Part shown: in pieces, positions 51,089-59,759 of the stretch
How positions within the stretch are numbered: position 1 is the first letter of the stretch
Layout of the letters: each line of letters starts with the position of its first letter
Assembly (NCBI RefSeq): GCF_011300875.1
Contig: NZ_CP049862.1
Coordinates: 2,604,001 to 2,668,000, forward strand
Reading direction: 5' to 3'
DNA length: 64,000 bases
Source of the DNA: Sanguibacter sp. HDW7
Lineage (GTDB): Bacteria; Actinomycetota; Actinomycetes; Actinomycetales; Cellulomonadaceae
Notes under the pieces: generated by a model
What the model was told of the DNA's origin: nothing
Seen by the model: the letters and a program-made list of their open reading frames with translations, nothing else
Database searches by the model: none
Position numbers and translations under genes: made by a program

Positions 51089-54000
51089 CGACCCAGGAGC
51101 CTGCGCACCGCCGCGGACACGGCCGCATCGACGCGGTTGGAGCGACGCACGACCCCGAGCTCGGCGCGCAGGGCGCCCGCGAGCTGCTGCTCGTCGCGCA
51201 CGACGCCGTCGGACGCGATCCACCGCGCGAGCGCGTCGAGGTCGTTGTCGCCGTACGCGCTGATCGGCAGGCCGGGCTGCACGTCGGGCCGCGACGGGCG
51301 GGGGCCGTCAACACTGTCGCCTGCGAGCGACGCGAGAAGGTCCGGCTGCACGCCGCCCACCATCGCGAACCCGCCCTGGAGGACCGCCTCGCCACCCAGC
51401 GCCGTCGTCGCCTCGCGCGGGCCGCGCACGAACGCGCGCGGCTCGGCGACCACCTCGTCGGGGAGGTCCGCGGCCGACGCGGTCGAGGCGACCGACGCGG
51501 ACGACGTCGACGAGGTTGCGCTCCGGCCCGTGACGCTGCTCGCGCCCGAGGCCGCGGACGCCGCCGACGCTCCGCTCACGGCCGACGCGCCGCTCATGGC
51601 CGAGGCTCCCGACGTCGCAGAGACGCTCGAAGCCGCAGAGGATGCAGACGCGGTCGACGTAGCAGACCCGGCGCTCGCGTCCGACACCGCGGACAGACTC
51701 GACGGCTCAGCTGTCTCGGCTGTCTCCTCAGGGGTCGTCGCCCGGGGCGACGCTGCTGCGGGACGCGGCAGGGCGCCCGCAGGCGCTTCGGCAGCGGATG
51801 CAGCGTCGTCCGTCGTCGGCGCAGGACCTGCGGCGTCCCCAACACTGTCGACGTCGCCGTCGCCGGCGGGTGCCTCGGCCGTGGGTGCCGACGCGGCAGA
51901 CACCGTCCCGCTGTCACCAGCACCCGCCGACTCGGCACGCGCGGCGGGCACGCCCTCGGCGAGCTCGTCGGTCGTGTGCCCGAGCGCCATGCCGCCGAAG
52001 AGCGGCGCCTGACGCAGCGCGGCCGCCGCCTCGAGAGCTGCGGTGCGGATGCGGTTGGCCTCCTTGACCGGGTCGAGGAACGCGGCGGCGCTCCACACCT
52101 GGACGACCCGCCAGCCGAGGCGCTCGAGGTGCTCGGCACGCTGACGGTCGCGGACGCGCACGGACTCCTCGGCGATATACGCGTCGTCGTCGGTGAGAAC
52201 CGCGACGAGCATGCGCTCGGGCAGGTCGGGGTGGCCGACGACGAGCGGGATGCGCTCGCCGCCGGGCAGCCCGAAGTCGGTGTCGACGAGCAGGCCTGCG
52301 CGCCAGAGCCGCTCGGCGAGGTCGATGACGAGGCGGTCGGGGTTGAGCCCGGTCTCCGCTCCCTCGACCCGCACAGGGGCGGCACCTGCGAGAGCGCGGC
52401 GCTCGGCGAACGCGAGGAGGTCGGCGAGCAGCCTCGTCCCGGGGGCGCGGAGCCGCTCGGGGTCGAGATCGCTCGCCGAGAACGAGGTGACGACCTGCAG
52501 CCGTGCACGCGAGACGCTGAGGGCGTCGAGGAGCAGCGCCTCACCGGTGGGCTCGGCGACGGCTCCGAAGCGGTGCAGGACGCGTCCGTGGGGCGTGCGG
52601 CCGAAGCCCACGGTGAGGATGACGGCGTCGCGCGCGAGGCCCGCGACCGCGGAGATGTCGGCGACGACGACGGGCTCGGGCTGCTCGGCCGAGAAGAACG
52701 TGGCGAGCCCGGGGTTGCGGCGGACCTCCGTGTGGAGGGCCTCGCGGACGCGCTCGGCGTGGGTCGCGGAGAGCGCGACGATCGCGAGGGACTCCTCGGG
52801 GCGGACGAGCGCGTGCTCGACGGCCATCTCGACGACGCGGCCGACCTCGGCCTGCGTCGTGAGGACGGTGCCGTCGTCGGCGGGGACGCCGACGCCTGCG
52901 ACGTCCTCGAAGGTCACGAGCTCGTGCGCGACGGGCAGCGGCGTGGGGTGCAGGACGCCGTCGTAGCCGTGGGCGACGAGCAGCTCGACGAGCCCCTGGT
53001 CGCGCGACGAGACGTCGGCGGTGACGGCGAGCGACGGCAGGAGACGCGCGAGGTCGCGGACGCCCGAGCCGGAGGCGCGGCGGGGGTCCCCGACGACGAC
53101 GACCTGCCGGGCGCGGGCGATCGCGGGCAGGAGCGCGTCGATCGGCAGGTGGTGGACGGCGTCGAGGACGACGAGGTCGACGGTGCGGGTCGGCGGCAGG
53201 ACGTGCGGCACGAGCGTGGGGCTCGCGACGACGACGGGTCGCAGCGCACGCACGAGGGCCGGGTAGCGGTCCATGGCGTCGCGCAGCCCGCCGAAGCGGC
53301 CTTCGAGGAGCTCGGCGAAGAGCTCCTCGGCGTCGTCGGGGTGGCGGCGGACGGCGAGGGTGATGCCGGAGAGCGCGGCGACGAGCACGGGGCCGGGCAG
53401 GCCGGCGACGTGCGCACGGTCGAGGTCGCGGAAGCGCTGTGCGAGCGCCTCGAGGCCTGCGCCGTCGTAGATCGCGAGCGAGCGGTCCTCGGCGAGGATG
53501 CGCTCGAACGCGGTGGCCCACCAGGCGAGCTCGAGCTCGGCGACGACGAGCCCGACCTCGACGCGTCGCTCGCGGAGGTCGGCGACGAGCTCGCCGAGCC
53601 CGGCCGCGTCGAGGGCGCGCACGAGGCGCGTGCGCTCGGGCAGCGTGTCGAGGGCCTCGCGGTCGTCGGCGAGGGCGCGCAGGCGAGCGGCGAGGTCGTC
53701 GAGCGGGGTGTCGAGGAGCGCGGCGCCGGCGGGCGTCGTCGCGAGCACGGCGCCGAGCTCGTCAAGGCCGGCGACGAGCGCGTCCCAGGTCTGCTCCATC
53801 TCGGCGAGGCCGTCGGGCAGGATGGGCCAGCCGCCGCCGGGGCACACGGCGGTCCAGGCCTCGCGCTGCGCCTGGACGTCGATGAGCGCGGCGTGGAGGT
53901 CGGGCACGCGCATGCCGGGGCGCAGCATGTCCTTGGCCTGCTTGACGAGGCGGCGGCGCTGGAGCGTCGTCATGTCGTCGGGCTGCTCGCGGCGGGTGCG

Positions 54001-55905
54001 GGCGTCCGCGGTCGCGGCGACGAGGCCTGCGGCGGTGCGCTCGAAGATGAGGGGCTGGAAGACGTCGAGGGTCGTGCGCAGGCCGTCGAGCATGGTGAGG
54101 CGGTCGCCCCACTCGCGGACCGTGCGGGGCTCGACGAGCCCGGCCGTGCGGCGGACGTGCTCGATCTGCGCGACGACGGCCGGCAGGAGCGTGTCGGCGA
54201 GGTGCGCGGCGCCGGCGAGGGCGGCCGCCGCGGCGTCGTCGTCGACGAGGTCCGCTCCGAACCAGGGGGTCGCTCCGGGGCGCAGCGTGAACGCGCCGAG
54301 CTCGCTCGCGCGGACGAGGTCGTCGGCCGCGTCGAGGCGTGCGTCGCCGCGCAGCGCGGTTGCGGCGTCCAGATCGAGGCGCACGTGCGTCGACGGGGAG
54401 GGTCGCTCGGCGGTGAGGCGCGCGAGCGACTGCAGGACGTCGTACGCGGAGACGTCCCAGGGCGCGCGCACGAGGTGCAGCGAGCGCATGTACCCGGCGA
54501 GCCGGCGGCGCGTGTCGATGAGGTCGGCGCGCGTGCGGCCGAGCGCCTGGCGGTCGACGTACGGCGGCTCGAGCGTCATCGCGGCGAGCAGGCGCCGGGA
54601 GACGCCGGCGCGCCACGACGACGACGGCTCGATGTCGAGCACGAGGTCGTCGATGCCGTGCTCGGCCATGCGCGCGAGGACCTGCTCGGCGGCGCGGCGG
54701 TGCCCGGGCACGTAGAGGACGGAGCGGCCCGACGCGGCGGCGTCGGCGAGGATCGCGGTGACGGTGCCGGCGATGTCGGCGCCCGCGGGCGCGTCGACCA
54801 GCACGTGCCGGCCCGACGTCACGGCGTCGAGGACGTGGCGCTGGGTGCGGTCGAGGTCGCCGACGCCACGCTCGTCGGCCGGGTCCTCGTCGCCGAGGCG
54901 CACGGGCGGGAGGTCCTGGGCGACGTGCACGCGCGCGGCGGCCGCGGCCGTGTCCTCGGGCAGCTCGGCCGCGGGGACGTCGGACTCCTTGGCGTGCTGG
55001 ACGAGGTGCGCGTCCTCGAGGTCGAGGTGCGCGAGAGCGACGACGAGGTCGTTGTGCTCGAGCCCGGCGAGCGCGTCGAGGTCGTCGACGAGCGCCTGAC
55101 CGGGGTGGACGAACGAGCCGACGAGCAGCTTCTCGACGAGCTCGAAGCCAGGCAGGACGGCCGTGCCGAGGGCGTGGACGCGCTCGGTGACGGCGCGGGG
55201 GTCGAAGCCGCCGCCGTCGAACGCGCTCGCGGCGAGCGCGGTGGGGTCGAGGAGCGCGCCGCGGGCGCGCAGGGCGCGCGCGAGGAAGGGGTTGAGCTCG
55301 GCCGTCGGCTCGAGGCCGATCTCGAAGTCGCCGTCGCCCGACGCGCGCTCGGTGAGCCGCACGGGGCGCAGGAGCACGGGGGCGTGGACGGTGCGCGGGC
55401 CGACGGGGGCGTCGTCGTCGCTCTCGGCGCCGGGGTCTGCGGCGGAGCCGGCGATACGGGCGAGCGCGGCGACGTCGTCGTGCGAGCTCGACGACGCGGC
55501 GTCGACGGTCCAGGAGGCGACGCCGATCGCGAGGAACGTCGGGGCGATGCCGTAGCGCTCGGTCTGCTCGGTCGCGCGCGCGGCGACCGCTCGGGCGCGG
55601 CGGCGCGCGGTGGGCAGCGAGACGCCCTCGCGGAAGAGGTTGGCGAGCGCGGTCGTGCGGCCGGCGAAGAGCTGGGCGACGCCGGACGGGTGGGCGTGCG
55701 TGAGCTCGAGGACGGCCTCGCCGAGGAGGTCGACGTCGGCGAGCGAGGAGACTCCGGCGCGGTCGGAGAGCGTGCGGCGCCATCCGGCGACGGCACGCGC
55801 GACGACCTGGGGCGTCGTCGGTGGCACGACGATGCGCGGGGCTGCGGGCGCGGGCGTCTGCCCGTCGTGCTCCCCCGGGGTGCTCTGGTTGGCGGCGACG
55901 TTCAC
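51085..55905 (-). CDS. giant SF1-helicase-like protein with degenerate motor and Vsr-like (MTES_1575) nuclease-fold domain
   Basis: 1606 aa. The layout matches DUF4011/AAA_11-12 helicase plus very-short-patch-repair-like proteins. N-terminal 340 residues are helical. The Walker A position reads D-A-P-A-G-A-D-I-A-G-T (371-381) with no Lys; the Walker B position V-D-L-V-V-L-D-A-V-H-H (909-919) lacks Glu; helicase motif III-like V-V-V-V-G-D-P-R-R is at 935-943 and V-S-R-A-R at 1131-1135. Residues about 1185-1290 resemble the MTES_1575 fold (V-R-D-R-Q-R-A-E-H-L-E-R-L-G-W-R-V), then an Ala/Ser/Thr linker (about 1320-1480) and a C-terminal domain (D-N-D-L-D-A-L-A-R-W-I). An inactive ATPase is predicted. 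GTG start, TAGCGT box 6 bases upstream. Confidence 0.82.
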   Translation of the reverse strand: MNVAANQSTPGEHDGQTPAPAAPRIVVPPTTPQVVARAVAGWRRTLSDRAGVSSLADVDLLGEAVLELTHAHPSGVAQLFAGRTTALANLFREGVSLPTARRRARAVAARATEQTERYGIAPTFLAIGVASWTVDAASSSSHDDVAALARIAGSAADPGAESDDDAPVGPRTVHAPVLLRPVRLTERASGDGDFEIGLEPTAELNPFLARALRARGALLDPTALAASAFDGGGFDPRAVTERVHALGTAVLPGFELVEKLLVGSFVHPGQALVDDLDALAGLEHNDLVVALAHLDLEDAHLVQHAKESDVPAAELPEDTAAAAARVHVAQDLPPVRLGDEDPADERGVGDLDRTQRHVLDAVTSGRHVLVDAPAGADIAGTVTAILADAAASGRSVLYVPGHRRAAEQVLARMAEHGIDDLVLDIEPSSSWRAGVSRRLLAAMTLEPPYVDRQALGRTRADLIDTRRRLAGYMRSLHLVRAPWDVSAYDVLQSLARLTAERPSPSTHVRLDLDAATALRGDARLDAADDLVRASELGAFTLRPGATPWFGADLVDDDAAAAALAGAAHLADTLLPAVVAQIEHVRRTAGLVEPRTVREWGDRLTMLDGLRTTLDVFQPLIFERTAAGLVAATADARTRREQPDDMTTLQRRRLVKQAKDMLRPGMRVPDLHAALIDVQAQREAWTAVCPGGGWPILPDGLAEMEQTWDALVAGLDELGAVLATTPAGAALLDTPLDDLAARLRALADDREALDTLPERTRLVRALDAAGLGELVADLRERRVEVGLVVAELELAWWATAFERILAEDRSLAIYDGAGLEALAQRFRDLDRAHVAGLPGPVLVAALSGITLAVRRHPDDAEELFAELLEGRFGGLRDAMDRYPALVRALRPVVVASPTLVPHVLPPTRTVDLVVLDAVHHLPIDALLPAIARARQVVVVGDPRRASGSGVRDLARLLPSLAVTADVSSRDQGLVELLVAHGYDGVLHPTPLPVAHELVTFEDVAGVGVPADDGTVLTTQAEVGRVVEMAVEHALVRPEESLAIVALSATHAERVREALHTEVRRNPGLATFFSAEQPEPVVVADISAVAGLARDAVILTVGFGRTPHGRVLHRFGAVAEPTGEALLLDALSVSRARLQVVTSFSASDLDPERLRAPGTRLLADLLAFAERRALAGAAPVRVEGAETGLNPDRLVIDLAERLWRAGLLVDTDFGLPGGERIPLVVGHPDLPERMLVAVLTDDDAYIAEESVRVRDRQRAEHLERLGWRVVQVWSAAAFLDPVKEANRIRTAALEAAAALRQAPLFGGMALGHTTDELAEGVPAARAESAGAGDSGTVSAASAPTAEAPAGDGDVDSVGDAAGPAPTTDDAASAAEAPAGALPRPAAASPRATTPEETAETAEPSSLSAVSDASAGSATSTASASSAASSVSATSGASAMSGASAVSGASAASAASGASSVTGRSATSSTSSASVASTASAADLPDEVVAEPRAFVRGPREATTALGGEAVLQGGFAMVGGVQPDLLASLAGDSVDGPRPSRPDVQPGLPISAYGDNDLDALARWIASDGVVRDEQQLAGALRAELGVVRRSNRVDAAVSAAVRRLLGR

Positions 55906-55911
55906 CCCGCC

Positions 55912-55917
55912 ACGCTA
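55912..55917 (-). promoter_or_regulatory. -10 box of helicase-like gene (leaderless)
   Basis: TAGCGT on the minus strand, 6 bases, then GTG at 55905. Confidence 0.5.
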
Positions 55918-56238
55918 ACCGGGGGCGCCGTCATGGCCGCGTTGCCACGCCGCGCACGGGATCGTGCGGATGCGTGGGGGCCGCTCAGCGGCCGGGCTCG
56001 CGGGCTCCGGGCCCGGGCATGAGGGACGGCGCGCACCACGCAGGGGGCAGGCGATGCGCGCCGTCATCGAGAAGTTTGCATGTTCAACCACCTGGTGTCA
56101 ATGCAGGTGAGGGAACCCCTTTCACGCGTGTCGCGCGGCACGCGACGCGGTGCCGCGAAGCCGCTCGGAGGACGCCGCGCAGGCACGTCGCCGTCGGCAG
56201 GGTAGGCTTCCTCCGTGCGCGAGCAGGTCCCGCGCAGC
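55918..56238. other. intergenic region upstream of tRNA-Arg
   Basis: About 320 bases with no gene that I can support. Most is GC-rich; 56070-56110 is a notably AT-richer island with GTTTGCATGTTCAAC. A TAGGCT at 56203-56208 is a possible -10 for the tRNA 31 bases downstream. No promoter for another gene was recognised. Confidence 0.4.
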
Positions 56239-56311
56239 GCGTCTGTAGCTCAGGGGATAGAGCACCGCTCTCCTAAAGCGGGTGTCGGCAGTTCGAATCT
56301 GCCCAGGCGCA
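56239..56311 (+). tRNA. tRNA-Arg, anticodon CCT
   Basis: 73 nt plus encoded CCA at 56312-56314. Acceptor GCGTCTG/CAGGCGC (one G-T pair), D-arm around GCTC...GAGC, anticodon stem CCGCT/AGCGG with loop CTCCTAA (anticodon CCT, reads AGG), T-arm GGCAG-TTCGAAT-CTGCC. Confidence 0.95.
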
Positions 56312-56383
56312 CCATCGCGCGGCTCCCCGTCCCGCATACGGAGCACCTGGGCAGCTGGACCCGGCCCGTGGAAACATGGACGC

Positions 56384-56917
56384 ATGACGTCCTCCCCTGA
56401 CCTCGAGCTCGCCGCCGCCCTCGCCGCCGACGCGGCCGAGGCCGCGGGAGCACTGCCCGACGATCCCGCCGCGGTGCGCATCGAGCGCGTCGGCCCCCGC
56501 CAGTACATCGGGTACAACGGCCGCGGCGCCGTCGTCCACATCGGCTCTGCCGAGCACGACGAGCGATTCACGCCCGGAGAGCTGCTCAAGATCGCGCTCC
56601 TCGGCTGCACGGGCCTGTCGACGGACGTGACGCTCGCGCGCCGCCTCGGCGACGACTACGACGCGACGCTGCACGGCGCGACCGTGAAGAACGTCGCGGA
56701 GGAGCGCTACACGCAGGCGCACGAGCGCCTCGAGATCGATCTCTCGTCGCTCGATCCCGAGGCCGCCGCGCGTCTGCTCACCGCGGCGGCGCGGGCCGTG
56801 GACAAGAACTGCACGGTGGGGCGCACGGTCCAGGCCGGTGCGGAGGTCGTCCTGACATTCGTCGACACGGCGACGGGGGCCGCGACGGTCCACGTGGCGC
56901 AAGAGGTTGCACGATGA
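56384..56917 (+). CDS. OsmC/Ohr-family protein
   Basis: 177 aa of the OsmC superfamily, whose members are thiol-dependent hydroperoxide reductases. A Cys in A-L-L-G-C-T-G-L-S (about 69-77, after P-G-E-L-L-K-I) and a second Cys in D-K-N-C-T-V-G (about 141-147) match the two redox cysteines; the Arg/Glu partners cannot be placed with certainty. Start ATG 56384 is 70 bases past the tRNA. Its stop overlaps the next ATG (ATGA). First of a three-gene operon. Confidence 0.87.
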   Translation: MTSSPDLELAAALAADAAEAAGALPDDPAAVRIERVGPRQYIGYNGRGAVVHIGSAEHDERFTPGELLKIALLGCTGLSTDVTLARRLGDDYDATLHGATVKNVAEERYTQAHERLEIDLSSLDPEAAARLLTAAARAVDKNCTVGRTVQAGAEVVLTFVDTATGAATVHVAQEVAR

Positions 56918-57714
56918 CTGCCGGCGACCCCTTCGAGCGCTTCGCGGGCGTCCCGGGGACGCACCTCGTAGGTCGCGCGATCGACACGGCCGTCCGCGTG
57001 CCGTCGTCCGTCATCCGCACGCACGTCGAGCAGCTGCGCCGGCGCAACCCGGAGGCGACCCCTGCGCAGATCCTCGCGATCCTCGACTCCGAGTTCCTCG
57101 CGCTCGTCCAGACGACGGGCGGCGCGGTCGGCGGCACGGCGGCGATCCCCGCGGTCGGCACGGCGGTCGCTGCGACGCTCACGGCCGCGGACGTCGCGGC
57201 GTTCTTCGCGGCGGCCGCCGCGTACACGCTCGCGGTCGCTGACGTCCACGGGGTGGAGGTCGACGACGTCGCACGCCGGCGGACCCTCCTGCTCGCGTCG
57301 GTCCTCGGCGAGGACGGCTCGCGCGCCGTCGCGGCCGCGGGCGTGAGCCCCGCGGCGTGGGCGCGCGTAGGCCTCGCGACGATGCCGTCGACGACGATCC
57401 AGCGGGTCAACAAGGTCCTGGCAGGACGCTTCGTCAAGAAGCACCTGCTGCGCCACTCGAGCGTCCTGCTGGGGCGTCTCGTGCCGTTCGGCATCGGGGC
57501 CGCGATCGGGGTCCTCGGCGGGCGCGCGCTCGGCAAGGGCGTCGTCACGCAGGCGCGTGCGGCGTTCGGCGAGCCGCCGACGGCGTTCGGCCCGCTCGTG
57601 CGCGTCGTCGAGGTCGAGTCGGCGGGCGCGCCGCCGCAGCTCGTTCCCGCTCCCCCGCTCGCTGGAGGCCCGTCCGGCGGGGACCCGCAGACCGGGCAGC
57701 CCACGGAGGACTGA
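56914..57714 (+). CDS. conserved hypothetical protein with Gly/Ala-rich hydrophobic segments
   Basis: 266 aa. Not recognised with confidence; some resemblance to EcsC-like proteins. Helical N-terminus (V-I-R-T-H-V-E-Q-L-R-R-R-N-P), a Gly/Ala-rich hydrophobic hairpin (about 65-110), a basic stretch K-V-L-A-G-R-F-V-K-K-H-L-L-R, a second hydrophobic Gly-rich helix (about 187-210), and a Pro/Gly-rich tail. Could insert into or lie on the membrane. Translationally coupled to the OsmC gene and one base from the DDAH gene. Confidence 0.75.
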   Translation: MTAGDPFERFAGVPGTHLVGRAIDTAVRVPSSVIRTHVEQLRRRNPEATPAQILAILDSEFLALVQTTGGAVGGTAAIPAVGTAVAATLTAADVAAFFAAAAAYTLAVADVHGVEVDDVARRRTLLLASVLGEDGSRAVAAAGVSPAAWARVGLATMPSTTIQRVNKVLAGRFVKKHLLRHSSVLLGRLVPFGIGAAIGVLGGRALGKGVVTQARAAFGEPPTAFGPLVRVVEVESAGAPPQLVPAPPLAGGPSGGDPQTGQPTED

Positions 57715-57715
57715 G

Positions 57716-58531
57716 ATGACGCGTCCGCTCCGGCTGCTCATGTGCCCGCCCGCCGAGTTCACGGTGCGGTACGAGATCAACCCGTGGATGGACGCCTCAC
57801 GTCCCGTCGACACGGCGCGCGCGGTCGCCCAGTGGGAGGCCCTGCGTGCCTCGTACGTCGCGGCGGGTCACGCCGTCGAGATCATCGAGCCACTGTCGGG
57901 CATGCCGGACATGGTCTACGCGGCCAACGGTGCGACGGTCGCGGGCGGCGTCGCGTACGCGGCCCGATTCTTCGTCGCGGAGCGGCGCGAGGAGGCACCC
58001 GCATATCTCGCGCGTCTCACTGAGCTCGGCCTCACCCCGTACGACGCCGCCCGCGTCAACGAGGGCGAGGGCGACCTGCTCGTCGCAGGCGACATGCTGC
58101 TCGCGGGCACGGGCTGGCGCACGGAGCGGGCCGCGCACGCGGAGGCGTCGCGCGCGCTCGGCCTGCCGGTCGTGACGCTCGAGCTCGTCGACGCCCGCTT
58201 CTACCACCTCGACACCGCGCTCACAGTGCTGAGGGGCACCACCGGGGAGGCAGGGGACGTCGACGTCGCCTACTTCCCCGGCGCGTTCTCCGCCGCATCC
58301 CAGGAGGCGCTGCAGCGCCTCTTCCCGGACGCCCTGCTCGCAACCGAGACCGACGCGGCGACGTTCGCCCTCAACGCCCTGAGCGACGGCGAGCGCGTGT
58401 GGCTCGGCGCGGGCTCGCCGTCCTGGGAGGCGCGGCTGCGCGAGCGCGGCTACACGCCCGTGCCGGTCGACGTCTCGGAGATCCTCCGGGGCGGCGGCTC
58501 CGTGAAGTGCTGCACGCTCGTGCTGCGCTGA
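57716..58531 (+). CDS. ddaH: dimethylarginine dimethylaminohydrolase-like amidinotransferase-superfamily enzyme
   Basis: 271 aa penteins-fold enzyme. Catalytic Cys is in the C-terminal G-G-G-S-V-K-C-C-T-L (Cys265/266); a His in F-Y-H-L-D-T (about 161-166) and the N-terminal P-E/A-x-F region with Asp residues complete the expected Cys-His-acid set. Hydrolyses methylated arginines to citrulline, or acts on a related guanidino compound. GGAGG ribosome site. Last gene of the OsmC operon; the physiological link is unclear. Confidence 0.88.
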   Translation: MTRPLRLLMCPPAEFTVRYEINPWMDASRPVDTARAVAQWEALRASYVAAGHAVEIIEPLSGMPDMVYAANGATVAGGVAYAARFFVAERREEAPAYLARLTELGLTPYDAARVNEGEGDLLVAGDMLLAGTGWRTERAAHAEASRALGLPVVTLELVDARFYHLDTALTVLRGTTGEAGDVDVAYFPGAFSAASQEALQRLFPDALLATETDAATFALNALSDGERVWLGAGSPSWEARLRERGYTPVPVDVSEILRGGGSVKCCTLVLR

Positions 58532-58559
58532 GCGACGCTGCGCGACTCTGGACGCCGCC

Positions 58560-58588
58560 GGGCGGCGCCCAGCACGCAGGCGCCGCCC
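58560..58588. terminator. terminator between ddaH and usp
   Basis: Perfect 10-bp GC stem (58560-58569 with 58579-58588), 9-base loop, between convergent genes. Confidence 0.65.
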
Positions 58589-58607
58589 CAGAGCTCCTCG
58601 GAGCCGC

Positions 58608-59594
58608 TCAGCCCTGCTCCGCGGTCTCCTGCGGCGTGTCAGCGGCGGCCGCTCGCTTCGTCACGACCATGACGGGGCACTTGGCGTGGTGCAGCACGGC
58701 CTGGGACGTCGAGCCGAGCAGCAGGCCCGCGAACCCGCCGCGCCCACGCGAGCCGACGACGACGAGGTCGGAGGCCGTCGAGAACTCGGTGAGGAGCTCG
58801 GCGCCCGTGCCGTCGAGGACGATGCGGCGGACGGTCTGCCCGGGGTGGTCGGCGAGGACACGGTCGACGATGACGCCGAGGCCCTCGGCGACGTCTGCGA
58901 GGACGGCCTCGTGGTCGACGGCCGCCGGGAGCCACGCGAGCATGCCGGCGCCGGAGCCGACGGGCACGCCCGCGACGGCGACGAGCTCGCAGTCCCAGAT
59001 CTTCTGCTGTCGCAGCGCCGCGCGCAGCGCGTCCTCGGCGGTCGGCGAGCCGTCCATGCCGACGACGATACGGCGCAGCGGGAAGAGGGGCCGCTGGTCG
59101 ACGGGGTCGAGCCCGGCGTTCGACGCGACCGAGCTGATCGCGGTGCGCTCGCCGTCCTCGCCGAGGTAGGGAACGACGACCGTCGGGCAGTGGCTGTGCG
59201 CGGGCAGGGCCGACGACACGGTGCCGAGCAGGCGGCCGGCGAAGCCGCCGTGACCGCGCGTCCCGACGACGACGAGCCGGTGCTCCTTGGAGAGGTCGAC
59301 GAGCGCGCCCGCAGGGTCACCCGTCGTCACGGTCGCGGTGACGGCGACACCCTGTGCGGCGGCGCGCGCCTTGGCCTCCTCGAGGACCGTGCGGGCGCCG
59401 TCGAGGATCGCCGTGTCGTCGAGCGCCGCGTAGCCGCCGTCGAGCGAGGCCGCGGTGAACGAGGGCAGGGAGTACGCGCAGACGACGTGCAGCGGCCAGC
59501 CGAGCTTCTTCGCCTCTGCGGCCGCCCAGTCGAGCGCGTGGAGGCTCGGGGCCGAGCCGTCGACTCCAACCAGGACTACGTCTCGGTGCGGCAA
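58608..59594 (-). CDS. tandem-domain universal stress protein
   Basis: 328 aa with two USP domains (about 1-150 and 160-315). Each ends in the ATP-binding loop: G-T-R-G-H-G-G-F-A-G-R-L-L-G and G-S-R-G-R-G-G-F-A-G-L-L-L-G, the G-x2-G-x9-G-S type. Starts are V-L-V-G-V-D-G-S and I-V-V-G-M-D-G-S. The start codon is TTG at 59594, set by AAGGAGG 6 bases upstream (59601-59607); no ATG or GTG fits as well. Probably stress/dormancy related. Confidence 0.93.
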   Translation of the reverse strand: MPHRDVVLVGVDGSAPSLHALDWAAAEAKKLGWPLHVVCAYSLPSFTAASLDGGYAALDDTAILDGARTVLEEAKARAAAQGVAVTATVTTGDPAGALVDLSKEHRLVVVGTRGHGGFAGRLLGTVSSALPAHSHCPTVVVPYLGEDGERTAISSVASNAGLDPVDQRPLFPLRRIVVGMDGSPTAEDALRAALRQQKIWDCELVAVAGVPVGSGAGMLAWLPAAVDHEAVLADVAEGLGVIVDRVLADHPGQTVRRIVLDGTGAELLTEFSTASDLVVVGSRGRGGFAGLLLGSTSQAVLHHAKCPVMVVTKRAAAADTPQETAEQG

Positions 59595-59711
59595 GGGGTG
59601 CCTCCTTCTCGAGGTGACGACGCGCAAGGACCACGTCGTCCTACCGCCGACTTTACTCGTCCTGGACCTGCTCTTGCACACCGTGCGGTCCGGCATCACC
59701 CTGCGGACGCC

Positions 59712-59745
59712 GACGGCCCGGCACCCTTGCGGGGGCCGGGCCGTC
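59712..59745 (-). terminator. terminator after nlpC-type gene
   Basis: Perfect 11-bp stem (59712-59722 with 59735-59745), 12-base loop, 14 bases past the NlpC/P60 stop. Confidence 0.7.
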
Positions 59746-59759
59746 GGGACGGGCGCGCG

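Noticed and set aside
50710-56022. 1770-codon plus-strand frame opposite the helicase-like gene
   Set aside because: Mirror of a real gene whose minus-strand product shows helicase and Vsr-like motifs; the plus-strand product is low complexity.
56070-56110. MarR/OhrR-type operator in the AT-richer island before tRNA-Arg
   Set aside because: GTTTGCATGTTCAAC is only symmetric in its three outer bases on each side, and no regulated gene follows directly.
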